DNA from: Paraescarpia echinospica
Taxonomy: Eukaryota; Annelida; Polychaeta; Sabellida; Siboglinidae
DNA: 64,000 bases
Reading direction: 5' to 3'
Assembly (NCBI GenBank): GCA_020002185.1
Contig: CM034531.1
Location: 90,133,121 to 90,197,120, forward strand
In this document: piece by piece, positions 55,000 to 64,000 of the stretch
How positions within the stretch are numbered: the stretch's first letter is position 1
How the letters are laid out: each line of letters starts with the position of its first letter
Made by a program: the position numbers and the translations under genes
The notes under the pieces: model-generated
Seen by the model: only the letters and a program-made list of their open reading frames with translations
Databases searched by the model: none
Told to the model about the DNA's origin: nothing

Positions 55000-55685
55000 T
55001 GTTGTGTTCACAAACTTAAAACGTTCTTTTATTTCATGTGTTTATAAACATTGTAGTTTTTTTCATAATGTTGCTGTATTGCATGTGCTAGTTATGAATA
55101 TGTAATAATAATAATGATATAACTTCAATTGCGCCTAAATCATTGGAAACCAAGCTCCGAGGCGCATCAAGAGAAAAGGATTGGTAAATCTCAAAATATA
55201 TTAGCAGTATTCCAGTTGTCAACAGATGGGTCAAGGCGCTAGGGAGCTATTGTGCATAAGCAAGGTTGTAAAGAATTTTTTTTTTTAATGACGACGGAAT
55301 TTTTAAATATTTTTAAGAGGAAGCATATTCCAAAGACCTGGTGCAGCAAGAGAAAAAGCCCTAGTTTCAATGTTTGTGTCTAGGAACATAAAGTTGGTCA
55401 GAACTAGATGATCGAAGCTGGATTGGTTTTCTTATTGGAGTAAGCAGTGAATGCAAATTATATGGTTGCTTACTGGACAGTGCCTTGTATGTAACGGTAT
55501 GGTACATATCTCATATATTATATATATATGATTACAATTCACAGAGCAATGTCATGTATAATTCTTTGAGTGATAAATTTATGCTCAACAAAATATAATG
55601 GTATATTATAATGGTATGTGATGCATGCAATAGAGTGATGTAGAAAATGAACGATGTCAAATAAATAAAGTTAGCTTTGCTTATT
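55000..55685. other. 3' flank of peptide gene 2, no further gene recognised
   Basis: Presumed 3' UTR and spacer. No canonical polyadenylation hexamer was noticed close to the stop. Confidence 0.4.
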
Positions 55686-55689
55686 ATCA

Positions 55690-55918
55690 GGACAACACCA
55701 TCTCGATTTCATTCAGCCACGTTTCAATTAATGCGCGACGACTATTCGTACACAAATATCCACCACTGTCTACAGACAGGTACTCATTCATTGAGTGAAC
55801 TGGATCAACGTAGAGTGAACGAACTTGCCCAAGGTTGGCCTCGGCAGCACAGGATTCGAACCTGGATTCTCTCGATTGAGAATCCGATGCTCTAGACACT
55901 GCGCCACGGCACTCCACA
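55690..55918 (-). mobile_element. tRNA-derived SINE
   Basis: The minus strand begins with a tRNA-like head: an A-box-like TGGCGCAGTGTCTAGAGCA, a hairpin GGATTCTC...GAGAGAATCC, and a B-box GGTTCGAATCC. It continues into a body also found degraded at 38094-38300, and ends near an AAATAAATAAAG-type tail on the plus-strand side (about 55660). Confidence 0.82.
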
Positions 55919-55959
55919 AAGCTAGGTGTACGGATACACGTGTTAGTACAATCGCCCTA

Positions 55960-56230
55960 CTAGTTGATGCCTTCCAAATCAACGAGTATCGCTGTCGTCA
56001 AAGTTGGTTCATATATTATGTCAATACTTGTACTATGTGTTCGCACGCGCTCCCTTGGGCTAGTTCGTAGGCATAAACGACTTCAGCAGTTGTACACGAT
56101 GCTCGTCGGATGCTTCAACTGGCTAGTTAGTAGGCACAAACAGTGAACATCAGCAGTCACACGTGGTGCTTATCAAGATAATTTATAGGCACAAGCCACG
56201 TTGCGTCTCTCCCAAATGCACCCGCTTGAG
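55960..56230. repeat. Degenerate repeat of about 65-70 bp, 2-3 copies
   Basis: CTAGTTxGTAGGCAxAAAC followed by CAGCAGT and ACACG recurs near 56058 and 56121, with a weaker copy near 56170. Confidence 0.55.
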
Positions 56231-56234
56231 GCTC

Positions 56235-56590
56235 ACTACAATCCTTCAACTGCACCTAAAAGCATACAATGCCGGAAATGTTCTCGCTTCTGTTGGTAGG
56301 TATACAACTTTCGATACGTCATTCACTGCTTGCACTCTCGAGCATCCAGGCAATCGTCTTTATTGATATCCTTATTTTATCCGTCGTTGTTAATACCATT
56401 CGTCATCGCTATTCACTGTTATGTTACTGAGTTGTACGCGGCTTCGTCATATTTTAAACCCTTTGTCTTCGTTGGTGGGTTGGCTTACATGATTGTGATA
56501 TCACGCCGATTTCAAGAATACTTGAGCTTGACGAGCGAAGTCAATAGTTGTGCTTCTGTAGGGGCGTTTGTACACAGTCCTTTGTCTTTG
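56235..56590. other. No gene recognised
   Basis: A 97-codon frame at 56330-56623 has a hydrophobic start but no recognised motif and runs into the direct repeat. Confidence 0.4.
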
Positions 56591-56593
56591 ACT

Positions 56594-56985
56594 TTGGTGG
56601 AGATAGATCGTAGATATTGGTAATGCAGAAAAAGTTGATAAATAAGTGGAATTACTGATTGATCAGTACTATTCTTGCCTTAATATCATTCATAAAGTAG
56701 CAGTAAACATATATTGAGTAGCAGTTGTGCTTAAAGTTAATTAGATTAAGTATTTTAGAACATTTTAGTTTAGTGAGTGACAATAGGGTAAGTTAGCCTA
56801 CGATAAGTTTGTAAACAATATTTAACAAACCTCATTATGTTGTAGAATATATAGGTGATAAAGTAACAAACACAAAACTACTTACATAAAATAATATATG
56901 TGTAAGCTAGTATCTGATAGACACTTTGATTAGGTAGTATTGTTGTTAAAATAAAGCATTTGCGGTAACTGGGCGAAATAAGTGT
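56594..56985 (+). repeat. Direct repeat copy 1 (about 390 bp)
   Basis: Begins TTTGGTGGAGATAGATCGTAG and ends near TAGTATTGTTGTTAAAAT. About 88% identical by eye to 60901-61290, same orientation. Possibly a CR1 5' UTR segment. Confidence 0.85.
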
Positions 56986-57199
56986 GTTTACTTTACTTAG
57001 GTTTACTTAGATTGTTTCTGACCGTAGGAGGTGGCCTCGATGGTCATATCTGCGCTTGTTTCTTTAAAAGCTCTACGGCTTCCTGGCAAGGCGGCTTTGT
57101 AGTCGTAGAGGAATTCTTCTGTTCTCCAATGGTTATCTAGTCGGTTTTTAAATTAATTGATACTAGGTGCATTTACTACCTGTTCTAGTAAATTGTTTC

Positions 57200-58709
57200 A
57201 CATATGATACATTCATATCATACTTGTCTTTACCAGTTTATATACTTCTATCAAATTTCCGCGTGTTCTTCCATATGCTAATGTAGGGAGTTTCAACCTC
57301 TTAAGTCTTTCTTGGTAAGGAATATCCTTCATTCCTGGGAGTTGCTTAGCTGCACGTCTCTGCACATTTTCTATCGCATCCTTATATTTTTTTTATAAGG
57401 GGACCATATGCTTACTGCGTAATCTAAATGACTCCTTACTAGAGCTTTATATAGTGGTATGAAACTATTTTCATTTAAGGTTGTAAACGTCCTTCTAATA
57501 ATTGCCATTATACTGTTTGCTTTATTAATAGTTTGGTTAATATGCTTGTTTGTCAAATTCTAGCTTTGAGTCAATAATAACCCCAATATATTTTTCTTCT
57601 TCTATAAGATTTAACGCATAGACCGTATTATTGATTTTTAAATTGTAAGTATACATATGTTCATCTTTTTTCCTATGTGCATCAGTTTACATTTGTCTGG
57701 ATGAAATTTTAATAACCATTGGTTAGACCATGATGTAAGTTTATCTAAATCTTCTTATGGTCATCTGCGTTATTAACTGTTCTAAACATTTTAGTGTCAT
57801 CTGCAAACATATATAAGTCTGAAGCTGTATTGCTTGGTAGATCGTTTATATACAGAATGAATAGGATTGGTCCTAGGACACTCCCCTGGGGGATGCCACT
57901 GGTTACACTTGTCCACTCAGAGTTTATTCCGTTTATGCTGACCTGTTGTATACGATCAGACAAGAATGCTTCAATCCATCTTAATGTTGAGCCTTGTATA
58001 CCATATGGTTCTAGTTTGCCTATCAATCTTCTGTGGGGGACGGTATCAAAAGCCTTCATGAAATCTAAATACACTGTGTCTATAGAGTATTCTCTATCTA
58101 ATGCATTGGTCCAAGATTCCATAACATTTAACAGTTGTAGTACGGTTGAACGACCTTTAATAAAACCGTATTGTTGTTTACTGAAAAGGTTATTACTTGT
58201 CATATGATTATCAATGTGGTCTTTTATGCATTGTTCCATGCATTTGCATAATATGTTCATTATACTTACAGGTATGTAATTTCCTGCATTTTTACGGCTT
58301 CCATTTTTATATATTGCTGATATCCTTCCCTCTTTCCATTCCTTTGGTAGCTCACCCATAGCTAGATAATTATTAAAAGCCAAGCTAATGGTCTACATAA
58401 TTGGGTCGATAATACTTTTAGAAATTTAGGGTGTATACCATCTGGTCCTACTGATTTATCCACATTGAGATTATTTATTTTTTATTTAATCATTTCCTCC
58501 TCAATAGTCAAATTTTCCATGCTGTGTTTTAATTCCACCGGCGGGATGCGGGGAATATCACCATCTGGTTCTACCTTAAAAACACTTGAGAAGAAGTTAC
58601 CTAAGACATCTGCATTTTCCCAGTCAGAATTTGTTAGTCTCGATTTCGGGTCATTATGATCTATGTTCAAATCTGAAACACCTTTCCTACTTTTTGTTTT
58701 GGAATTCAT
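57200..58709 (-). pseudogene. LINE ORF2 reverse transcriptase domain
   Basis: 58383-57745 is open and holds PKEWKEGRISAIYKNGSRK, QQYGFIKGRSTVLQLL, YLDFMKAFDTVPHRRL, SGIPQGSVLGPILFILYIND and the catalytic FADDTKMFRTVNNADDH. Upstream (58709-58482) and downstream (57556-57371, SFIPLYKALVRSHLDYAVSI) parts are in other frames. Confidence 0.82.
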
Positions 58710-58805
58710 GTATTTCCATACTGCTTTTGGGTTTGACTTAGCTTCTGATGCTAACTTCGCTTCAAACTCCTTCTGGATCTTCCTAGTTAATTTACGGACT
58801 TGATT

Positions 58806-59820
58806 TCAAGCTCTACAGTATTTATTATAGTATTTCGCTTCTTTGGTTTCCATATAACGCTTCCACAGTGTGTTTTTTATTGTTTTTACCGATTTCTTAT
58901 CTAGGGGTACTTCTCTATGAGGTATGAACTCATCCTCTATTTTTTTAATATGTCCCTTAAACTTTGTCCATTGGTCATCTATTTTACCATTGCCAATTAC
59001 TTCTTCCCAATCAGTGTTATCCAATTTTTCCTTTATTCCTTTATAATCTCCTTTTTCGTAGTAGTATTTGATCCATTTTCTACTTGCTATATCAGCATAA
59101 CACCTGAACGTTATCATGAAAACAGAGTGGTCACTTTTCCCGAGTGGACTCTCATGTGCTGTTTCATCTATCATACCTTTTTCATTTGTTATGACTAAGT
59201 ACAGGACGTTTGATTTGTTTCCTAATCGCCCCCTTGTGGGCAGCGTAACGTGTTGGAAGAGAACATTATCTCTTATATATTCTACAAATTTAAATTCGGG
59301 ATTCTCAACATTGTCTGTGGTCGTAGTACACCAATTGTGCCAGTCTAGATTTGGGTAATTGAAGTCCCCAAGCAGAAGAAAATGTGAGTGGTTATAGCTC
59401 ATTGCCTCGCTAATCACTTTACTAAGATATTCATCATTGGTGCTCGAACTCTCTGGGCTTCTATACACACATCCTATGAGAAGTTTATCTTTTTTATTTA
59501 ATTTTATTTCCACCCACACTGACTCCTGAAAACGAGTCTCCAAAGACAAAAAGGGTGTTGCTTTAAGTGATTCATGTGTGTACAGGACTACTCCTCTTCC
59601 TTGTTTATCTACTATATAGCATCTAATGCCAGTTCTGCTTGGTTTAATAAATATTTCTGGTTTTTTGGTTTTACCTCTGTAATACCTATTATCATGCATT
59701 TGTTTTCTTGAACTCTAGTTTTGAACTTTGTGAGTTTATTTATTAAGCTATCTGCATTTGTATACATGCATTTTAGTTGTTTATGTGTATAATTTATGGT
59801 GTTTACATTAGTTTTCTGTT
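58806..59820 (-). pseudogene. LINE ORF2 endonuclease domain
   Basis: MYTNADSLINKLTKFK and IIGITEVKPK before a frameshift near 59695, then open: RGVVLYTHESLKATPF, IGCVYRSPESSS, LLGDFNYPNLDWHNW, VTLPTRGRLGNKSNVLYLV and PLGKSDHSVFMITF. GDFN and SDH, key residues of apurinic endonucleases, are intact. Confidence 0.8.
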
Positions 59821-60113
59821 TTGTCGTTCTTAGTGTCTTTCCTCATCGCCGTTTATGGGCTTGATTTTTTAAATTTTCCTGGCCCATGGTGGGCCTCTCA
59901 CTCTGTATATGCATTTCCCCAAGTCTCTACTCTCTTTCGCCCTTGCCTCCTGTAGCAGTTATTTTCCTTCCTCTATCTTTATGCGTTTGGTCATGTTGAA
60001 TGCGGAGGCATTTATATTTTGGGTCAGCCTCCTTAAGGTTTGAAAGGTTTCGGAATAACGTCATCATTTTGTCTGTGTCTTTCATAATTACCTTAAGTGG
60101 TCTTGGTTTGTTG

Positions 60114-60830
60114 TTACTCTCTCCAGTTGTGTTTCCCCAACCTGATCACTTTCTCTACCTCTGTATGCACATCTAGATTTTGGTGGCATACCTCGTTGAA
60201 TAGCCCCTCAACTAACTTCATGTCTATCTTGATTCTTTGAACTTTTAGATTGGTTTCTGGTTCTAGTGCATTGAAGATAATGAAGTTTGCTTCTCTGGAT
60301 TTTCTTTCAGCTATTTCTTTAACTGTGTCCTGTAACACTTCGTTATTAACTCTGTCGGTAGTATGAGTATGGAGGCATTCTCGGTTGGTTGGTTTGCAAT
60401 CAATTCCTTTCTTACAATTTCTTTCACTTCTTGTTCGTCGCATTTGTCCTGTAGTTTTTTCTACAGCCTCTAGTCTTGCATTTATTGTTTCAAGGTACAG
60501 CTCACATCTTTCCTGGATTAATTTCTCATTTAGTATGTTTTGTTCTATTTTTGGTTTGCATCCGATACAAAACCACATACGTCCAGGTTTTCTCAAGGCT
60601 TCATACTCTCCTGCTTTGAATTTTAAACACCTGATGCAGTAATGCTGTTCACAGTACTCACACTCTAGTACTTTGTCTTTTTCACTTTTGAAGATTTTTC
60701 CACAATCCTCACACTTCCATGCCTCACCTGATTCTGAGTTTTTGCTATCCCTCCTGGCACCCTTATTGTTATTCCTGAGCTTCGTGGCTACTGCTTGGAC
60801 AGATCCTCCGCTTTCTTGAATGTCACTCAT
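60114..60830 (-). CDS. CR1-like LINE ORF1: PHD-like zinc finger protein, 238 residues
   Basis: PHD-like cysteine cluster: C40-x2-C43, C57-x2-C60, H63, C65-x2-C68, W86 and C88-x2-C91. A helical segment then leads to a REANFIIFNALEPETNLK...VEKVIRLGK region typical of LINE ORF1 RNA-binding domains. No esterase domain follows, unlike the plus-strand neighbour at 61502. It probably coats element RNA. The stop after LGKHNW may itself reflect a frameshift, since the family domain normally continues. Confidence 0.7.
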   Translation of the reverse strand: MSDIQESGGSVQAVATKLRNNNKGARRDSKNSESGEAWKCEDCGKIFKSEKDKVLECEYCEQHYCIRCLKFKAGEYEALRKPGRMWFCIGCKPKIEQNILNEKLIQERCELYLETINARLEAVEKTTGQMRRTRSERNCKKGIDCKPTNRECLHTHTTDRVNNEVLQDTVKEIAERKSREANFIIFNALEPETNLKVQRIKIDMKLVEGLFNEVCHQNLDVHTEVEKVIRLGKHNWRE

Positions 60831-60900
60831 TTTTGTAGTAAATTCCTGATTGTTATAGTCTTGGTATAATGTTTATTAATCCAAGAACTTCGAGGCTATA

Positions 60901-61290
60901 TTTGGCGGAGATAGATCGTAGAAATTGGTAGTGCAGAAAAGTTCATAAACAAGTGGAATTACTGATTGATAAGTATCATTCTTGCCTTAATATCATTCAT
61001 AAAGTTGCAATAAACGTATATTGAGTAGCAGTTGTGCTTAAAGTTAGTTAGTTAGTTAGTTAAAGTATTTTAGAACACCTTAGTATAGTGAGTGATAATA
61101 GGGTAACTCACTTAGGCTTAGCCTTCGATAAGTTGTAAACAAGATTTAACAAACCTGATTATGTGGTAGAATATATAGGAGATAAAGTAACAACCATCAA
61201 ACTACTTACATAAGATAATATATGTGCAAGCCAGTACTTGCTAGATATTTTGATTAGGTAGCATTGTTGTTAAAATTAAGCAAGGGCGAT
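60901..61290 (+). repeat. Direct repeat copy 2 (about 390 bp), 5' UTR of the CR1 element
   Basis: Partner of 56594-56985. It lies directly upstream of the ORF1 start at 61502 and so is probably that element's 5' UTR. It carries an extra GTTA repeat. Confidence 0.8.
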
Positions 61291-61501
61291 AGTCGGGCGG
61301 CGTAACCTAAATAAAGCAGCCTAACGTAACGTAATTTATTGTATTTAAATTAGGTCACTACCGGTAATGTTAGCGTTCGTGTCAGGATACATAGTCGGCT
61401 GTGTAATTGAAATTTGTAACCTAAAGTGTGCTGTAGTACACAGGAAACAGTCTTTATAAAGACTAAGTTAGTTAAGTTATTAAATAAATTCTGATCGGGA
61501 T

Positions 61502-62722
61502 ATGGCGCCTTGCAAGCGGCAAGTCAAGGCAAAGCGACACTTGGTGTGCGATCACTGCCACAGCTGGGTAGATTTTGCATTGTCCGGCTGTGGGAAGTCA
61601 TGGGCAGAAACCATGGAGGAAGGATTCACCTTTCAATGCATTGGGTGTTGGAAGGTGGAGTGTCTGCAGAAGGAGATAGTTAAGTTGACAGATATTGTGA
61701 AGGGAATGGAGATGGGAATTACCAAGGAAGCAGGTCGAATGGAGAGAGACGACAGGGAGAGAAGTGAGAATACTGCAACACTGAAGGAGAATATCAGTGG
61801 CAAGAAAACTGAGGAAAGGAGATTGAGAGGAGGGAAGGTGATTGCAGGGGAAGAAATTGGAAAATCGACAACAGAAAACGTGACAAGCGTAAAGGTGACA
61901 GGGAAGAAAGTGACCGTAGAGAAGGAGGGAGGTAAGATGGGACGGGAGAGGAGAGATGAAAAGGAGATGGGACGAAAGAAGAAGGGACGAAAGGAAGTGA
62001 GAGCAAATGTGATAGAAGAGAAGTCGATAAAAGGGACGCTGACAGGAGGAAAGGTGACAAGAGAAAAAGCGACAGGAAAGAATGGATCGGAAGAGAATGT
62101 GACAGGAGAGAACACGACAGGGGGGAAAGACAACAACCAGACAGATGCAAACCGAAGAAGGAGCTATTCTAAGGCAGTGATTGAGGGGGCAATGAGGAAA
62201 GAGAGGGTGTTTATGGGCGACTCCATTATGAGAAAGACGGACAAGACACTGAGCGAGGGGAAGGACGTCGTTGTTTGTTTACCGGGGGCTAGGATTGAAC
62301 ATGTAACTGACAGGGTAGAGAAGGTATTGGGACATGGCGGGTGGGAGTCTATACTGGTACATGTAGGAACAAATAATGCAGACCGGGAGGGGACAACTGC
62401 GATAGTACAGAAGTATAGACAGTTAGTGAGGAAGCTAAAGAAGACGAGAGTTGAACAGGTTATTCTGTCAGGAATTTTGCCAGTAATGGGAGGAAGGGGG
62501 GCAACGTATACAAACTGCAAGAGGATGGCGATCAACGCACTAGTTGAGCAGATGTGTGAAGAAGAGGGGGTGGGATTCACAGATTTATGGGGGTACTTTG
62601 TTGGGAGGGAAGATATGTACATGAGAGATGGCCTCCATCTTAGTGGAAAGGGGTCAGCAGTTTTCTCAGAGAACCTGCTGCGATCTGTTGACAGTGGAAC
62701 AGGTTGCATCTATTTAAACTAG
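61502..62722 (+). CDS. CR1 ORF1: zinc-finger plus SGNH/GDSL esterase, 406 residues
   Basis: N-terminal C/H cluster (VCDHCHSWVDF, then FQCIGCWKVEC) resembles the degenerate PHD finger of CR1 ORF1. Residues about 70-225 are a low-complexity K/E/T/G-rich linker with repeated VTGEN/KVTGKK-like steps. The C-terminus is an SGNH hydrolase: GDS at 239-241 (nucleophile Ser241), GTNN at 289-292 and DGLH at 376-379 (Asp376, His379). ORF1 esterase domains are known in CR1 clade elements; the substrate is unsettled, with lipid or membrane binding proposed. The start is the first ATG after the 5' UTR. Confidence 0.85.
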   Translation: MAPCKRQVKAKRHLVCDHCHSWVDFALSGCGKSWAETMEEGFTFQCIGCWKVECLQKEIVKLTDIVKGMEMGITKEAGRMERDDRERSENTATLKENISGKKTEERRLRGGKVIAGEEIGKSTTENVTSVKVTGKKVTVEKEGGKMGRERRDEKEMGRKKKGRKEVRANVIEEKSIKGTLTGGKVTREKATGKNGSEENVTGENTTGGKDNNQTDANRRRSYSKAVIEGAMRKERVFMGDSIMRKTDKTLSEGKDVVVCLPGARIEHVTDRVEKVLGHGGWESILVHVGTNNADREGTTAIVQKYRQLVRKLKKTRVEQVILSGILPVMGGRGATYTNCKRMAINALVEQMCEEEGVGFTDLWGYFVGREDMYMRDGLHLSGKGSAVFSENLLRSVDSGTGCIYLN

Positions 62723-62799
62723 ATTCGCAGGGGGGACTCACAGAAAAGCCTGAAAATGGAGGCATAGATAAAGATAGAACAAATGAATCAGCAAATAAC

Positions 62800-64000
62800 A
62801 GTCTGGAAAACTCTTGTGAAGCTGGATATAAATGTGTTTGTTTAAATGCAAGGAGTATAGTAAACAAAAGAAATGAACTAAACATTATGGTAGAAGATAT
62901 TGACCCTCACATAATAGGTATAACCGAATAATGGGCAACCACCGATATATCAGATGCCGAATTGGGACTGACAGGATATGTAATGTTTAGGAAAGATAGA
63001 ATAGGAAGTAAGGGAGGTGGAGTTATTTTATATATTAAAGAATCTATTCAGGCTGATGAAATAAAATTAGAAAGAGAAGCAGATTGCGAAGAAGCTATTT
63101 GGTGTAACATAGTTACAGGAAACTCAACGTTAACAGTTGGGTTAGTTTATCGAAGTCCAAACATAAGCATAGAAGAGAATGAAAAAATACAAAACGCTAT
63201 AAGTGAAGTAAGCAAACGGGACTGTATTATTATGAGGGGTTTTAACCACGGGCATATACTATGGAAATCTCTACAGAGTATGGGGAGTGAGGACCACAAG
63301 TTTTTAGTTTTAGTTCAAGATACATTCCTTTCTCAACATGTGCTAGAACCAACCAGGGGTGAGAATGTGTTAGACATAGTTTTGTCCTCACAGAATGAAT
63401 TAGTTGATAATGTCAGGTATGTGAGCCACTGGGGAGTAGCGATCACAACCAGATACACTTTACCATCAAAGTAAAATCAGAAAGGAATAGTAAAAAGCAG
63501 TATAGGAGAAATTTCCTCAAAGGAAGGTATAAGGACATGAGGAAATATTTAGCAAAGATAGACTGGAATAACACACTGAAAAATAAGACGGCAACAGAAT
63601 GCTGGAATATATTAAAGAGTGAAATTAAGTGCATAGTCGATAAATTTGTACCCTTCAAAAAACAAGGAAAACGGTCCAAAAATAAACACTTATCGAAAGA
63701 AGCCATTAGAAAAATTAAGTATAAACAAAATATGTGGAAGTCATATAGATGTACTGGAAATGATGAAGACTACAACAGTTATAAAGAAGCACTTAACCAA
63801 GCTACAGCTGAAATTAGAAATTTAAAGAGAAGCTATGAACAACAATTAGCTAGTAATATAAAACATGACGGCAAGAGTTTTTATGCGTATGTTCGAAGCA
63901 AACAGAAAGTTCAAGATAAGGTCGGTCCTCTAGAAGATAGTGCTGGAAATAAAATATCAGAGGGATTCTTAATGGAAGAAGACCAGAATGAGTACTTTAA
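62800..64000 (+). pseudogene. CR1 ORF2, endonuclease part, interrupted and truncated by the window
   Basis: CVCLNARSIVNKRNELNIM and IIGITE, then a TAA at 62929, then GGGVILYIKESIQADEI, VGLVYRSPNIS, MRGFNHGHILW (canonical GDFN has lost its Asp) and LEPTRGENVLDIVLS. A frameshift near 63438 follows, then the linker (FLKGRYKDMRKYLAKIDW, LSKEAIRKIKYKQNMWKSY) to the window edge. The reverse transcriptase lies outside. Confidence 0.8.

Larger units (their letters stand above)
57000..60850 (-). mobile_element. CR1-like LINE with ORF1 and ORF2, minus strand
   Basis: Order on the minus strand: ORF1 (60830-60114), endonuclease (about 59820-58806), reverse transcriptase (about 58709-57745) and C-terminal remnants to about 57000. 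The 3' end has TAAACCTAAGTAAAG-type repeats. Frameshifts separate the domains, but the catalytic motifs survive. Confidence 0.82.
60901..64000 (+). mobile_element. CR1-like LINE, plus strand, cut by the window end
   Basis: 5' UTR from about 60901, ORF1 61502-62722, ORF2 from about 62800 to beyond 64000. ORF2 has a stop at 62929 and a frameshift near 63438. ORF1 is uninterrupted. Confidence 0.85.

Noticed and set aside
55830..55918. Genuine tRNA gene
   Set aside because: The B-box is good, but the cloverleaf is irregular and the sequence runs straight into a SINE body found elsewhere.
56594..61290. LTR retrotransposon
   Set aside because: The direct repeats enclose a minus-strand LINE with endonuclease and no gag, protease or integrase; no TG...CA repeat ends or primer-binding site seen.
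61633..62709. Minus-strand frames of 118-181 codons
   Set aside because: Antisense shadows of the CR1 ORF1.

Overview
This is eukaryotic, almost certainly metazoan DNA: spliced genes with long introns, several clades of LINE, hAT elements, tRNA-headed SINE copies, and many micro- and minisatellites. It is AT-rich outside the transposons. Nothing prokaryotic is present. Gene content fits an invertebrate, most likely a lophotrochozoan. The cysteine framework of two small secreted peptides recalls nemertean B-type toxins, so a nemertean is one candidate, but the species is not settled.

Region by region. 1-3.8 kb holds degenerate LINE fragments, one LINE nested in another. 3.8-6.0 kb holds little that I recognise. 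6.05-18.2 kb (minus) is a complete, 12-coding-exon CCDC148 orthologue of about 602 codons. Its introns carry a G-rich 29-bp minisatellite, a non-autonomous hAT element with a perfect 8-bp target duplication, and other local duplications. 19.46-22.54 kb is an apparently intact autonomous hAT transposon with a two-exon transposase. 22.58-26.48 kb is a nearly full-length LINE with a 14-bp target duplication, one premature stop and one internal deletion. Both landed in the same CA-rich stretch. 27-31 kb has LINE remnants.

31.7-38.8 kb and 53.9-55.0 kb (both plus) each hold a three-coding-exon gene for a short, basic, secreted eight-cysteine peptide. The two have the same exon plan, intron phases and symmetric cysteine pattern (C-x3-C-x6-C-x3-C twice). 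They look like tandem-duplicated paralogues of 81 and 76 residues. The first has introns swollen by LINE debris, a TATG microsatellite split by a 2-kb DNA transposon, and a 15-bp minisatellite. 39-44.6 kb has degenerate LINEs. 45-51.8 kb is a recent three-copy tandem array of an internally deleted LINE (about 1.55 kb per unit) bracketed by inverted copies. 52-53.2 kb is another LINE remnant. 55.7-55.9 kb is a SINE. 57-60.85 kb (minus) and 60.9-64 kb (plus, running off the end) are two CR1-like LINEs, the second with a PHD-like plus SGNH-esterase ORF1. Two diverged direct repeats of about 390 bp flank the first.

The three host genes have no evident shared pathway: a conserved coiled-coil protein and two lineage-specific secreted peptides. 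Everything else is mobile DNA. Exon boundaries were read by eye from splice signals, phase and paralogue or family comparison. There are no transcript data.
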